Origin: Sialis fuliginosa
Lineage: Eukaryota > Arthropoda > Insecta > Megaloptera > Sialidae
Length of the DNA: 64,000 nt
Assembly: GCA_961205875.1 (NCBI GenBank)
Contig: OY540820.1
Coordinates: 1,550,001 to 1,614,000 of the forward strand
Direction: 5' to 3'
A program made the translations under genes and the position numbers. Positions 43,072 through 55,390 of this stretch are shown here, one piece after another; within the stretch, counting starts at the first letter, position 1; the number at the start of each line of letters is the position of its first letter. Below the pieces are notes generated by a model. That model had not been told where the DNA came from. It was given only the letters and a program-made list of their open reading frames with translations, and ran no database searches.

Positions 43072-43700
43072 TATGGAAAACTATGGATTTTTAGGGAAAA
43101 TATTTGGTACAAAAGTTTCAGGATTAAGAGGCGCAAAATCAATGGAGTTAACAATTTCGACCTTGAGTGGAGGTTTGATGGTCATTTTGGAGTCAACAAT
43201 TTTTTTTCAAAGGAAATCTATTTATTTTTTTGAAGATTCGTATTTTGCAGAAAAAAGAAATAACTTTTGTCTGAAAAGTTTTATAAAAAATTTCAATTTT
43301 AACATATTTTTTAAAATTTTGTAACATTAAAAAAAATTTTTTTGCTTTAAAAATTTATGAAACTATAAAAAATTATTTTTTTAAACTGCATTTTTCCTCA
43401 AACATTTAAGATAATAATTTCAAAATTTTTGATCACAAAAAAAATTTTTTGATGTAATTATTTTTTTAAATTACGTTAAAATTGAAATTTAAAAAAAACT
43501 TTTCAAACAAAAGTTATTTCGATTTTTTTGCAAAATACAAATCTGCAAAAAAATAACTAAGTTTCTATTTAAAAAAATTTCTGACTCCAAAATGACCTTA
43601 AAACCTCCACTCAAGGTCAAAATTGTTACCTTCATTGGGTTTGCCCCGCCAAATCCTAAAACTTTTGTACCAAACATTTTCCATAGAAAGCTTTAGTTTT
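43072..43700. repeat. hairpin D
   Basis: Arms share GGTACAAAAGTTT / AAACTTTTGTACC and GACCTTGAGTGGAGGTTT / AAACCTCCACTCAAGGTC. Both arms contain an open frame that is only a reflection of the repeat. Confidence 0.9.
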
Positions 43701-44094
43701 CCAGCTATTGTGATAAATAAAACAACATTATTAATAATGAAGTGGAGTTAGGCCACTTTCAAAATAAACTTTTTAACTTGAAATTAATTGTGAAAATTAA
43801 TGTGTTCAAAAAATTTTTTTCCTTTGAATATATTTAACCAAAAATTGTTTTTTATGATAGTTTACTTCTAATTATACACGTTACTACAGTCAACACAAAA
43901 AATTTGAAAAATGGAGTTAGGCCACTTTCAAAATCAACCTTGAAACTAAAAAAATATCGATTTTTGACAAAAACATTTTTTGTCAAATTTTCAAGTATAA
44001 TAATATATGTAGGTACATATTATTGTATAGATTTTGACATTCTGATTTCAAATCCGTCAACAAAAATCAAATCCGACCACCCGTTCAAAAGTTA

Positions 44095-45695
44095 TAGTAC
44101 GTCTGGTTCGTGGCAAATAAAGCCAAAACGCTGCACTTTTTGATTGGGATATGCCACTTTCGGTGGTCATATATAAGGTCAAATGAAACATTTTCAGATA
44201 GAGAGCCACTTTAAAATCCGTGTAGAACACCATTATATCGGCTATTAAAGATGGCCCTCACGGTTTTTATTAAATTGGCTGTATCTCAGCTCCTAATCAT
44301 CTGATTTCAATTTTCTTTTGTTTATTTTAAAGTTCTTATTAAAAAAAATAGTTTTTATCATTATTCATTTTTCTCTAAATCTTAAGGGTTCCCCACAATT
44401 TTCCGAAATCTGAAGATTTCACTTTTCTTACAAACTTAATTGTTATATAACTTTTTTATTGTACCCAATATCATTTTTTTACCTCATATAAAAAAGAAAG
44501 ACATTTTTGTCTGCGTTCCATTGATAACAAGATAATATACTGTTTTAATTAACAACTTCTTTGGAAATAGCGTGTTAAACTAAGAAAAATAGATTATTTT
44601 TGGATCATTCCATGTCAAGTTTACCTGTATTGGTTTCTCGGATTCGAGATTTTGATGGAAATGTCCATTTATACCTTCCCTGAATCAATTCTGACTATTT
44701 TTATCACCATGTCTGTCTGTCTGTCTGTGTGTGTATCTGTTTGTCTGTAAACGTTCTAACTCAAAAATGACAGTACATAGAGGGGTAAAATTTGATATTT
44801 AGGATTAATTTGTTTTAAGAAAGAAAACCTGATTTTTTTTAAAACCGGAAACGGATGTTTACTGTAATTTTTATAATTATTCGAATTATTTCTAAAACGG
44901 TACGTGTTGGAAGAAAATGTTTATTTATTATATTTTTAATTTTTTTTCCATTTTATTTGAACAAGTTCATGACAGAATGAAATGTTCATAACAAAAAATG
45001 TAGAGAACGTTATTATCTATAGTTTATGTTCTATTAATTTTTTTATATCTGTCATCAGTAAGCCAAAATTATTTGTTTTATATTAGTAGATACACGTACA
45101 TTTTTTTATTGTATAAGAAAGTTCAGTGACAACCATGACAGATTTTTCAATTTTTTAACTATGCCATATGAGAAAATTGATCCCAACATAAAATTTCATA
45201 TGATAAAAGGTAAACTTGTTTAACACGCTTTTTCCAAAGAAGTTGTTAATTAAAACAGTATTATCTTGTTATCAATGGAAAGCAGAATAAAATGTCTTTC
45301 TTTTTTAAATGAAGTAAAAAAATGATATTGGGCACAATAAAAAAGTTATATATAAATTAAGTTTGTAAGAAAAGTAAAATTTTCAGATTTTCAAAAATTG
45401 TGGGGAACCCTTAAGATTTAGAGAAAAATGTATAATGACAAAAAATAATCTTCTCAATAAGAACTTTAAAACAAAGAAAAGAAAATTGAAATCAGATGAC
45501 TAGGAACTGAGATACAGCCAATTTAATAAAAACGGTGGGGGCCATCTTTAATAGCCGATATAATGGTGTTCTACACGGATTTTAAAGTGGCTCCGTATCT
45601 GAAAATTATTCTTTTAACCTTATCTATGGGCACAGAAAGTGTCATACCCCAATCAAAAAGTGCAGGGTTTTTTTACGTACCAGACGTACTATTAT
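44095..45695. repeat. hairpin E with rG in its loop
   Basis: Arms of about 480 bp share CCGTGTAGAACACCATTATA and its mirror, and TAAGGGTTCCCCACAATTTT and its mirror. The loop (44581-45212) holds a CTGT microsatellite (about 44706-44748) and rG copy d (about 44850-45150). Confidence 0.92.
44850..45150 (+). repeat. rG repeat, copy d
   Basis: GTAGAGAACGTTATTATC, TATAGTTTATGTTCTATT and TTGTATAAGAAAGTTCAGTG parallel copies a and c. Confidence 0.65.
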
Positions 45696-45943
45696 GGCCA
45701 TTTTTCTCCAAAAAATTTGAAAAAACTAAAACTTTGAGAAGATATATCTCGAAAACGGTTTGACCTACAGACCTGTGGTTTGAAAATTTCAACTTTTCGT
45801 GTCATTTTCTATACAATAAACATACTTTTAACGAAATAAAAAATTCGAAATTTTTTAGTAAAATTTCCTGCGGTGATTCTCGTTCAGCAACCGTTATTTC
45901 TAACAATAAACATAATATTAAACACAATAATAAGAATTTGTTT

Positions 45944-47531
45944 AAAAAAACATCTGCCAAGTAAATGCACAGTGCTTCCTCGTGCTCAATTCTCTAAAAC
46001 CGATAGTGTTCAGATAAATTGCCTGGCATTGGTTAACCATTTAATTTTTATACAAATTTTACTAAAAAATCTTAGTTCGAAATTTTTCTTAAAACGCACC
46101 TGAATATTTTTTCATATATTTTTAATTTTTTGACAATTTCAATCTAAATCTAAATTTATGCAAATGTCAAAGTGACATTCAAAACGCCAAAATGACATTT
46201 AATACGTCAAAATGACATCCAATCAAATATCAATTTAGAAAACAAAACACGATCTTTTAAAATAAATTGAGATAAATCTTTGTAAGGGAATATTTTACAA
46301 CAAACGTAAGTAGACCCATATTATAGGAAATTTAATGCTCTACAAAAAATATTCTATAAAATTTTCTCGTAACATGTGTCGTTCTTGAGATATCTTGAAA
46401 AAAGAAATATTTTGGGGTGTCACCCCTCCCCCTTACACACGATTTTGATGATTTTGAAATGGGACCGTCCTCAAACCAAACCCAACCATCCGACAAAGTT
46501 TCAATAATATCGGTTCAGTGGTTCATGAGTTATGCGTGTGACAAGGATTCAGGGGACAGACAGACGGACACACGGACAGACAGACAGACACGGAACGAAA
46601 AGTGTTTGTCGTGACGTGAAACGGATAAATCAATTTAAAATTTTGAAATTGGAGAACTTTTTGCTTCCTCGCAATATCGAAGATACGAGAAGCTATGTGA
46701 TCGTTTCAGATTGAGACAAAAAAAAAGTTCTCCAATTTCAAAATTTTAAATTTATTTATCCGTTTCACGTCAAGACAAACACTTTTCGTTCCGTGTCTGT
46801 CTGTCCGTGTGTCCGTGTGTCCGTCCGTCTGTCCCCTGAATCCTTGTCACACGCATAACTCATGAACCACTGAACCGATATTATTGAAACTTGGTCGGAT
46901 GGTTGGGTTTAGTTTGAGGACGGTCCCATTACAAAATCATCAAAATCGTGTGTAAGGGGGAGGGGTGACACCTCAAAATATTTATTTTTTCAAGATATCT
47001 CAAGAATGACACATGTTACGAGAAAATTTTATAGAATATTTTTTGTAGAGAATTAAATTTCCTATAATATGGGTCTACTACGTTTGTTGTAAAATATTCC
47101 CTTACAAAGATTTATCTAAATTAATTTTAAAAATTCGTGTTTTGTTTTTCTAAATTGATATTTGATTGGATATATTAAGTGTCATTTTGACGTTTTAAAT
47201 GTCACTTTGGCGTTTTAAATGTCACTTTGACGTTTTAAATGTCATTTTTACATTTGCATAAATTTAGATTTAGATTGAAATTGTCAAAAAATTAAAAATA
47301 TATGAAAAAATATTCAGGTGCGTTTTAAGAAAAAATTCGAACTAAGATTTTTTAGTAAAATTTGTATAAAAATTAAATGGTTAACCAATGCCAGGCAATT
47401 TATCTGAACACTATCGGTTTTAGTGAATTTAGCACGAGGAAGCACTGTGCATTTACTTGGCAGATGTTTTTTTTGTCTCAATCTGAAACGATCACATAGC
47501 TTCTCGTATCTTCGATATTGCGAGGAAGCAA
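45944..47531 (+). mobile_element. rA element, copy 5, split by another rA
   Basis: 45944-46660 carries the 5' and middle parts; 47474-47531 carries the last 58 bp ending GCGAGGAAGCA. The break falls in the T run of GGAGAACTTTT/TTTTGTCTC, where a second rA sits in the opposite orientation. Confidence 0.88.
46661..47473 (-). mobile_element. rA element, copy 6, inserted into copy 5
   Basis: Starts TGCTTCCTCGCAATATCG and ends CTTGGCAGATG plus T run, a complete inverted copy. Host and insert together form a near-palindrome of about 1.5 kb. Confidence 0.9.
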
Positions 47532-47544
47532 AAATAAAAGCTTG

Positions 47545-47935
47545 AACTTAAGGTGTTTCATAACTAGTTTTCTTTTTGTTAATATTTTATTATTATATTT
47601 GAAATTTTGTAACTTTTATCGTCTAAAAAGTGAACATTGCGAGTATTATCTCACTAATTTTGATAAGACTTGGTACATTTGTAGTTCAATTGAACCTAAG
47701 GGACATTTATTATATATAGGTGCCTAAATAGCCATTGAAGGGGTGAATAACATCCTCAAAATTTGAATTTTAAATAATAATAATAATAATAATACGTCAT
47801 TAATTCATGTTGCCATGGAAACAAATGCAACTAAATTCAAATTGTCAAATTAGTTGTTCTACGAATGTGTATTATGTTTTTGACATTAGGACATTAGATT
47901 ATATTATTATTTATATACAAATGGCAATAACAGCT
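47545..47935 (-). repeat. rJ repeat, inverted copy
   Basis: Complement of the start of rJ: GAGTATTATCTCACTAATTT, GGTTCAATTGAACC-like words near 47685, and GTTGTTCTACGAATGTGTAT. A (TAA)n run lies at about 47777-47795. Confidence 0.75.
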
Positions 47936-49164
47936 GTAACCGTCTTAAGTATGTATAATTGTATATATATTTTTTTATGTATTACGAAATTTATATCCAT
48001 AGTAGTAGGTTATATAAATAAAATATTTTCAAAAAAAAATTATATTTAAAAAGATAGAAAGATCATGGAAGTCATGTATGGTTCTCCATACCGATATTTT
48101 TTTATTTCTGTGCGTTAATTTTTACCATATTTCCAGAGTTTTTTTTACTATGAATATTTCTAACCTGTATTTAACTTTTTCATTAAAAAAAGAAATTACA
48201 ATAATAAATTGAACCTCTCACATTATAATGCATTGTACAAATTCATGCCCGAAGCCTTCAATTAGCAATCAGCCGAATCTGGAAGGAAATAGAAATACAA
48301 GGAAGGTTGTTGTGAACCCTCGGAGGGATTGTAAAGACTTCGTGGTCAGAGTTCAAACCAGTAATCAAATTCCAAACACGAGAAGTTACCAACTGAATAA
48401 AGACCATCCCGAAATGCTAATTATCATCCATAAAACCAGTGCCGGATTAAGTCAGCGCGGGGCGGGGCTTGTAGCAAATGTTATAGAGAGGGGTCGAAAC
48501 AAGTTCAATGTTCAAAAATACTGATTTTACTGACACAGAAATCTAAAAATACTGACTATCTGAATCGAGTTAAAAAATGTAGGTGTTATGTATTAAAAAA
48601 ATACTCTCCACCATCCCCAAAGCCAACCATTACCACCTTTTTATTACGTTGATAACAAAAGTAACAAACATTACAGTTAATTTTTCTCACCGAACTTAGC
48701 AAAGCCAGTAGGGTGAGATTATGTTGTTTATATGTTACAATGTGTATACTATACGTTACAATATTATGTCATAAAATATCTTTCTAAAAGTTGGTAATAA
48801 GCAAACTTTGAGTGCCAAACCTAAAAAACTGACAAAACTGACCATTTTTTCCAAAAAACTGACTTTAACTGACCGGGTTACAAAAAACTGACTTTTACTG
48901 ATTTTACTGACCAGTTTTGACCCTTGGGCCCTTGGTAGTGGCGTCGCTAGGAGGGAGGGAAGGTGACACACACAGGGCGGAAATCTATAGTAACAGTCCC
49001 TCCCCCCAGGGCCGTAACTACAGGCTCGGGAGCCCTGGGGCAAGAAGAGACCGAGGGGCCCCAAAAAATGGAGGCCTTTTTTTATCCTTACATGGAAATT
49101 TTACCACTAATTTATAATTTAGATTTTAATGGCCATCGCGCGAATAATATGTTCCCATATGTAT
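47936..49164. other. mostly unassigned; GC-rich repeat debris
   Basis: 48228-48524 is open for 98 codons, but part of it (CAGTGCCGGATTAAGTC onward) looks like a dispersed repeat. 48900-49075 is unusually GC-rich with GGGCCGTAACTACAGG and GAGGGGCCCCAAAAAATGG, typical of insect repeat ends. Repeated ACTGACTTTTACTGA words lie at 48828-48915. No supported gene. Confidence 0.4.
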
Positions 49165-49680
49165 ATTTCAAGATATGTATTTTCTAAACTATACGACCAA
49201 ATTGGATGCTGTAAAAAGCAAATTAAATCTACATTAAGTACTTATGAAATCATTTATTTCGATAAGGATTAATGTTTTGCAGGTCATAATTCCACGTAAA
49301 CAGAACCCAAATATTTTTAATTTTCTTTGTAACATAAAAGCAGTCATTTTGGCTTAAATATAAAAGTTAGACATATGGTTTCGCTGACTTTTAGATCTTT
49401 TGATTCTACACAATTCTTTAATACATTTTGTTCAATATTGAACGGTTTAGGCAGCGTATTGCAAAATAGCGCGCCGATGGCAAAATTTTTTCCGACTTGA
49501 TTTACTATTATCGTCACTGCTTAGTTGTTATGTTACCTAACGTAACAAAATATAACCTATAACCTGGCCAGAGAACGTACCTATGAATTAAAAAAGAAAC
49601 CACGTAAATCGGATAAGTGGTTATCGAGTCATAAGGGTACAAACGGACAGACATAGAGACGTTCAGCTTTATATACATAC
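49165..49680 (+). mobile_element. rB element, 3' part
   Basis: From TTCTAAACTATACGACCAAA to TTCAGCTTTATATACATA, with a short GACA tract. The head is missing. Confidence 0.82.
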
Positions 49681-49699
49681 ATAATAATATATAGATAAT

Positions 49700-49945
49700 T
49701 TTTTTTAAAACGCACATGATTATTTTTTTGTATATTTTTTAATTTTTTGACAATTTCAATCTAAATCTAAATTTATGCGTCAAAATGACATTTAACAACA
49801 TTAACAAATTGAGATTAAATCTTTTTAGGGAATATTTTACAACAAACGTTGTAGACCCATATTATAGGAAATTTAATGCTCTATAAAAAAAATCCTATAC
49901 AATTTTCACGTAACGTGTCGTTCTTGAGATATCTTGATATCTAGT
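49700..49945 (+). mobile_element. rA internal fragment
   Basis: AAAACGCACATGATTATTTT through AGGAAATTTAATGCTCTA to CTTGAGATATCTTGA. Both ends lost. Confidence 0.78.
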
Positions 49946-49978
49946 TTTACAATGTAAGCAATGTCTTTTTTTAAGCTA

Positions 49979-50370
49979 TTTTGCTTCCTCGCAATATCGA
50001 AGATACGAGAAGATTTGTGATCGTTTCAGATTGAGACAAAAAAAATGTTCTCCGATATCAAAATTTTAAATTGATCTTTCCGTTTCACGTCAAGACAAAC
50101 ACTTTTTTTTCCGTGTGTGTCTGTCTGTCCGTCCGTGTGTCTGTCCCCTGAATCCTTGTCACACTCGCTACTCATGAACCACTGAACCGATATTATTGAA
50201 ATTTGGTCGGATGGTTAGGTCTGGCTTGAGGACGGACCCATTTCAAAATCATCAAAATCGTGTGTCAGGGGGAGGGGTGACATCTCAAAATATTGTATTG
50301 TATAAAAATTAAATGGTTAACCAATTCCAGGCAATTTATCTAAACACTATCGGTTTTTATTTAAATTTGC
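49979..50370 (-). mobile_element. rA element, inverted copy with internal deletion
   Basis: TTTTGCTTCCTCGCAATATC to CCAGGCAATTTATCTAAACA. The stretch between CATCTCAAAATATT and TGTATAAAAATTAAATGG has been deleted. Confidence 0.83.
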
Positions 50371-51654
50371 CGTGGAACGTATCTACCGCGTAAAAAGAGA
50401 CTCTACTGTACACAATAAGTAGTTATATAAAATACATAATTTTTGTATCGGAAATACAAAAACACAAAATTTACATTTTGAGAACCACTGACTCGCGGTA
50501 TAAACATGATAGCTGATTTGTCATTTTCTATACGATGTCAGTCAATTTTTCATATACAAAACATTTCACTCTAAATTCTCGCAGCGCCCAATCCTACAAT
50601 CAAAAACTTCAAAGTGTTTTTATTGATTTCGTATAAGCCAGAGCATGCATACAAAAAAAAATATAATAAAGGAAACGGTTCCGACTCGTCGCGCTGATGA
50701 ACCTAAAACATCAAAGTGAGCTGAGGTTTAAAAAAATTATATTTTCAAGAGGACGCTCATGATTTGGCCCTCACATGTGTATCATAGTAGAGGGAATAGA
50801 GACATAAAAAGTGATAAATAGTGATGCATTCGGGAAGTTGGATTTTTTGGATTTTCTCTTTATATGTTCGAAGAAGAGTTGAAAATCAAAAATTTGGAAA
50901 AATCGGCCATTTGCGTCCCAAGAAAATTGCATAATTATGCATTTTTGATACATTTCGAGTGTATCGCTACACTATTTTTGAAATATCTCCGGTTCTATAG
51001 GTCGTTGGAAAATTAAAAAAATATGAAAATTATTGTTATAAGTTACTATACTATAGAACTGTATAGGTAGCGTTACTTTTCAAACGCATCCTAACCTCAA
51101 AAATAAAAAAATTGTCGAAAAACTTTTTTTATCACTAATAATTCAATAATTAACGTAAAAATGGAGGGGTTTTTACGAAAATAAGAGGAAATATGTATTT
51201 TTATGTTATAAATACATAATAAAATTTTCAAAAATAAAATTTGATTTTTACACCCACAATCGGCCATTTTTGAAAAAAATTGAAAATCTCGCCATTTAAT
51301 GAGAAAACGTCGTAGGGTAAATTTTATTTTTTTTAATTGTAGACTTTTTTATGTACTTTTTTGTGAACATATGCCAAAATCTGTTAAATAAGTTAAAATA
51401 TCGTTTTTATAATATAATAAAGGAAGCGGTTCCGATTCGTCGCGCTTCATTTTTAAGACATCTTAAAAAAAAGTAACTTTGGGCCTTATTACACTATGGT
51501 AGTATAATAAGGCCACTTAACTAAATTAAGCTTTTTCAGATAATTATAATGTTAATTTATATGGGAAATATGTTTTAATCAACATTAATTACTGCTAATA
51601 AACAAACAATAAATAATTTTATTTTTTATCCATAATGTGCCAATGCTATTATTG
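50371..51654. other. unassigned, bracketed by direct repeats
   Basis: AATATAATAAAGGAAACGG and CCGACTCGTCGCGCT at 50667-50690 return as AAAGGAAGCGG and CCGATTCGTCGCGCT at 51417-51446. A small palindrome, GGGCCTTATTA / TATAATAAGGCC, lies at 51481-51514. No gene. Confidence 0.5.
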
Positions 51655-53035
51655 CCATTTGTATATAAATATAATCTAATGTCCTAATGTCAAAAACATA
51701 ATACACATTCGTAGAACAACTTATTTGACAATTTGAATTTAGTTGTATTTATTTCCAAGGCAACATGAATTAATGACGTATTAATTAGTATTTAAAATTC
51801 AAATTTTAAGGGTGTTTTTCACCCCTTCAAAGGCTGTCCCTTAGATTCAATTGAACTGCAAATGTACCAAATCTTATCAAAATTAGTGAGATAATACTCG
51901 CAATGTTCACTTTTTAGACGAAAAAAGTTATAAAATTTCGAATATTTCCAAAATCCCTAATCCGATTAGCACCAAAATCAATAGGTCTGGAGTAGAGCTG
52001 GGCGCGGGCCGTGAATTTTTCGGGTCACGTCGGGTCACGGCCGTGACCCGACGTGACGTGAGCGATTTTCAAATATTGGATCGTGAGCGGGCGTGATCGT
52101 GAGTCAAAATAAAACAGTCGTGCGTGACCGGGCGTGAGTACATTTTTGTCGTGCGTGAGTCCGTGAGTATATGTATGTATATTTTGATATTTCTTTAATT
52201 TCTGATCTCATGCATATATGATAATAAATCGAATTTTTATATTAAAAAATATAGTTATAAAAATTAATTAAATTTTTATCAGAAAATCTTATCAGAATAA
52301 ATCTAAAATTATTATAGGTTAATAAAATATAAACAAATAACGTATTAATTAAATGCGTGTACTGGTGGTACTACTGGTAATAGTTTCGATAATTTCCGTG
52401 GACAGCGCCAAATTGACATTTGTACATAATAATATATTCTGTATTTATTTTAAAATAATTATTGAATATTTGTCTTAAAATTTGCACTAAAAATGCAGTT
52501 TAGAAAAATTATAAAAATATATAATATACACATATTATATTGCACGAAAAAAAATTCATTAAACATTTTATTTATAACATATTATTCGGGTCACGAGCGT
52601 GACCCGTCGTGCGTGATCGGGCGTGAGTAAAAAAAATAGAATTCGTGAGCGGGCGTGATCGTGAATACTTTTTTGTAACCGTGAGTGAGTGGGCGTGACT
52701 AAATTTTTTTTCTCGTGAGCGTGCGTGATCGTGAGCAAAAATTACTCACGCGCCCAGCTCTAGTCTGGAGTACTCACTGAGACAAACATTTTCCCCAAAA
52801 ATAATTCAGATCGGTGGATTTTTACAGCAGTAACCGTGAACGAAAGAAAATTCTACATCCAAACACACAGACACACGCACAGCCACACGCACTGCTACAA
52901 TGCGGAAATTAACTTTTCTTTACATTTTGAAGTTAGTACAATCAAAATCTGTCATTATCTCGGACACGATTTTTCGATGGTATTACAATACTTCCATTTC
53001 TTTCAGAACATGGAAGTAAAATTCCCTCCTTACAA
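51655..53035 (+). repeat. rJ repeat, copy split by an hAT MITE
   Basis: 51655-51992 and 52771-53035 join to match 54590-55390. It ends CAGAACATGGAAGTAA. The reading frame across ACACACAGACACACGC is of low complexity and differs between copies. Confidence 0.75.
51993..52762 (+). mobile_element. hAT-type MITE rich in GTGA/TCAC (TAGAGCTGGG family)
   Basis: 770 bp; TIR TAGAGCTGGGCGCG mirrored by CGCGCCCAGCTCTA. Perfect 8-bp duplication GTCTGGAG at 51985-51992 and 52763-52770, and an empty site in the rJ paralog at 54902-54909. The outer 150-200 bp on each side are arrays of CGTGAGCGGGCGTGATCGTG-like words, far more GC-rich than the AT-rich core. Confidence 0.93.
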
Positions 53036-53445
53036 TAAAAGGGTTGAAACATTGTCATAACTGAAAACAGCTGGTATTGTTAGCTAGAAACATAATTATA
53101 CAATATCAAATTCACATAACAGTAATTATAGTAAAAGCTATAAATCAAAACATATACAACATTGTACATTGTACAATAGTTCAACAACAAAAGCTTGTTA
53201 ATGTAGTTTGTTTAAACTCGACAATAAATAAACTGTGTTCATTGTTTCTCGAGTTAGTTGATCACCCTTTCTTGCCCCTACTCCTCCCCCCCTCGACGCC
53301 AACAACCCTGCAACGCGACGGGCCTATCACGTCTGCCAAGAAATTGCTTTATCATTGTCAAGAAACGCGACTCGATTCTTTCATTATTTATCATTAACGT
53401 AAAAAAATTAAATGTCTTCCGTTTTCGCAACAAAAATATAGGATT
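53036..53445. other. unassigned; similar to 54.2 kb
   Basis: AAATTGCTTTATCATTGTCA near 53340 resembles AGATTGCTTTGTCATTGTTA near 54257, so both rJ copies are followed or preceded by related sequence. No gene support. Confidence 0.4.
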
Positions 53446-53868
53446 TTGCTCCCTCAAAATATCGAAGGTGCGAGAAGCTTTGTGATCGTTTTAGAACGAG
53501 ACAAAAAAAAATTAAATTGATCCTTCCGTTTCAGGTCTGCCTGTCTGTTATTTGAATCCTTGCCACACGCATAACTGAACCACTGAACCGATATTAATGA
53601 AACTTGCTCGGATGGTTGGGTCTGGCTTGAGGACGTCGTGTGTAAGGGGAGGGGTGACATCCCAAAATATGTTTTTTTCAAGATATCTCAAGAACGACAC
53701 ATGTTACGTGAAAGTTTTATAGAATATTTTTTGTAAAGCAATAAATTTCCTACAATATGGGTCTACAACGTTTGTTGTAAAATATTCCCTTACAAAGATT
53801 TCTCTCAATTTATTTTAAATTTTTTTAAAGTGTTTTGTTTTTCTAAATTGATATTTACTTGGACATTG
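53446..53868 (-). mobile_element. rA element, inverted partial copy
   Basis: TTTTGCTCCCTCAAAATATC to TAAATTGATATTTACTTGGA. It directly abuts a forward rA fragment. Confidence 0.82.
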
Positions 53869-53869
53869 C

Positions 53870-54100
53870 TTGTCCTCAAGCCAGACCCAACCATCCGACC
53901 AAGTTCAGTGGTTCATGAGTTATGCGTGTGACAAGAATTCAGGGGACAGACAGATAGACACGGAACGAAAAGTGTTTGTCTTGACGTGAAACAGAATGAT
54001 CAATTCAAAAAATTTTTTTTGAAATCGGGGAACATTTTTTTTGTGTCTATCTAAAATGATCACAAAGCTTTTTGTAACTTCGATATTGCGAGGAAGCAAA
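53870..54100 (+). mobile_element. rA element, 3' part
   Basis: CCTCAAGCCAGACCCAACCA to TATTGCGAGGAAGCA. With the previous entry it forms a second head-to-head rA pair. Confidence 0.83.
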
Positions 54101-54589
54101 AACAAACAACATTTTTGTATCTTAACGTGACTTTTGGTCATTTCTGATTGACTTGATCGTTCTTTTTTCACAGAAGAACAAACCCTTTAAAAACATCAAT
54201 GTGATATATTCCTTCCTGTTTTTACCCCATCCCCCCTCCCCCCAAAGAGTACCACAAGATTGCTTTGTCATTGTTAGACAACGAAGTCAATGCACAGAGA
54301 GAAAATGGGGTAGAAGATGAAGTGAACATGTCTTTTATACCATCAACGTTGTATCTGCTAAGTATTTAACATTCCTTTATTATTTGCAATCCCCCCTCGT
54401 GTTTTAAAACAAAAGATAGCTTCTCTGTCGTGTCTTTAGCGATTTAACATCGATGTTTTCATGTCACGCTTGGAACGATTATGCTGAAGACATTATGTAA
54501 TTACTCTTGTAATTAATGTTTGGATTCTTTTATATGCCACTAATAAAATATTGCTCACATTTATAATATCAGATTTAGTTTATTTTTGT
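54101..54589. other. unassigned
   Basis: C-rich patch CCCCATCCCCCCTCCCCCC at about 54225-54243. Nothing recognised. Confidence 0.45.
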
Positions 54590-55390
54590 TTATGGTACAT
54601 ATACACATTCGTAGAACAACTAATTTGACAATCTGAATTTAGTTGCATTTGTTTCCAAGGCTACATAAATTAATAAATTAATAATTAAAATTTAAAATTC
54701 AAATTTTAAGGGTGTTTTTCACCCTTCAATGGCTGTTTAGGCACCTACAAATAATAATTGTCCTTTAGGTTCAATTGAACCACAAAAAATTTAAGAGATA
54801 ATACTCGCAATGTTGGATTTTTGGAAATTTTTAGATGATAAAAGTTACAAAATTTCGAATATTTCCAAAACCCCCAATCTGATTAGCACCAAAATCAATA
54901 GGTCTGGAGTACTTCCCCAAAAAGTTATCGTGGACGAAAGAAAATTCTACATCCAGACACACAGACACACGCACAGCCGCCATGCGGAAATGAACTTTTC
55001 TTTACGTTTTGAAGTTAGTACAATCAGAATTTGTAATTTTCTCGGACACGATTTTTCGATTCAGAATAATAACCCTTTGCTGTTTGGTAGTTTTTTATCA
55101 AAATCTATCGAAGTGTTTAGTCATAAAATAAAGAAAACTGCCCTTATACGTACTAATACAACAATAGACGGCTTTGGGTATAGACTTGATCAAAAATTCT
55201 CAGTAGCAACACAATTATTTTTAATATTTTACCATGGTATTATAAGCGTAACTTTTTGATAGTACCTACTGTAGCACGAGAACTACCTTAAGTTTTGAAG
55301 TAAGTACATTCAGAATCTGTCATTATCTCGGGCACGATTTTTCGACGGTATTACAATACTTCCATTTCCTTCTGAACATGGAAGTAATTA
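54590..55390 (+). repeat. rJ repeat, copy with hAT empty site
   Basis: CACATTCGTAGAACAACTAA through GGTCTGGAGTACTTCC (the empty site of the GTGA-rich hAT) to CTTCTGAACATGGAAGTAA. The block between about 55060 and 55280 is extra relative to the other copy. A 149-codon frame (54810-55259) crosses it, but low-complexity HRHTH residues and lack of conservation argue against a gene. Confidence 0.72.

Larger units (their letters stand above)
41643..45885. repeat. multi-branched palindrome (cloverleaf of hairpins), 4.2 kb
   Basis: Five sets of inverted arms nest without crossing: outer stem 41643-41835 with 45695-45885; stem B 41845-41948 with 43905-44095; hairpin C 41962-42273 with 42400-42704; hairpin D 43072-43330 with 43475-43700; hairpin E 44095-44580 with 45213-45695. 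B encloses C and D. A GGAGTTAGGCCACTTTCAAA word occurs four times (41921, 42857, 43743, 43911). No coding signal. It may be a fold-back element that grew by inverted duplication. Confidence 0.85.

Noticed and set aside
43073-43677. Similar 83- and 62-codon frames on opposite strands
   Set aside because: Their protein similarity is explained by the two arms of hairpin D, not by two genes.
48228-48524. 98-codon open frame starting MHCTNSCPKP
   Set aside because: The longest frame free of obvious hairpins, but its last third reads through repeat-like GC-rich sequence and I recognise no domain. Left unannotated as a gene; a protein search or RNA-seq would decide.
53077-53397. 106-codon open frame
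   Set aside because: No recognised motif; part of it recurs at 54.2 kb as diverged non-coding sequence.
54810-55259. 149-codon open frame
   Set aside because: It lies in rJ, contains a low-complexity THRHTH stretch from ACAC repeats, and the second rJ copy does not keep the frame.
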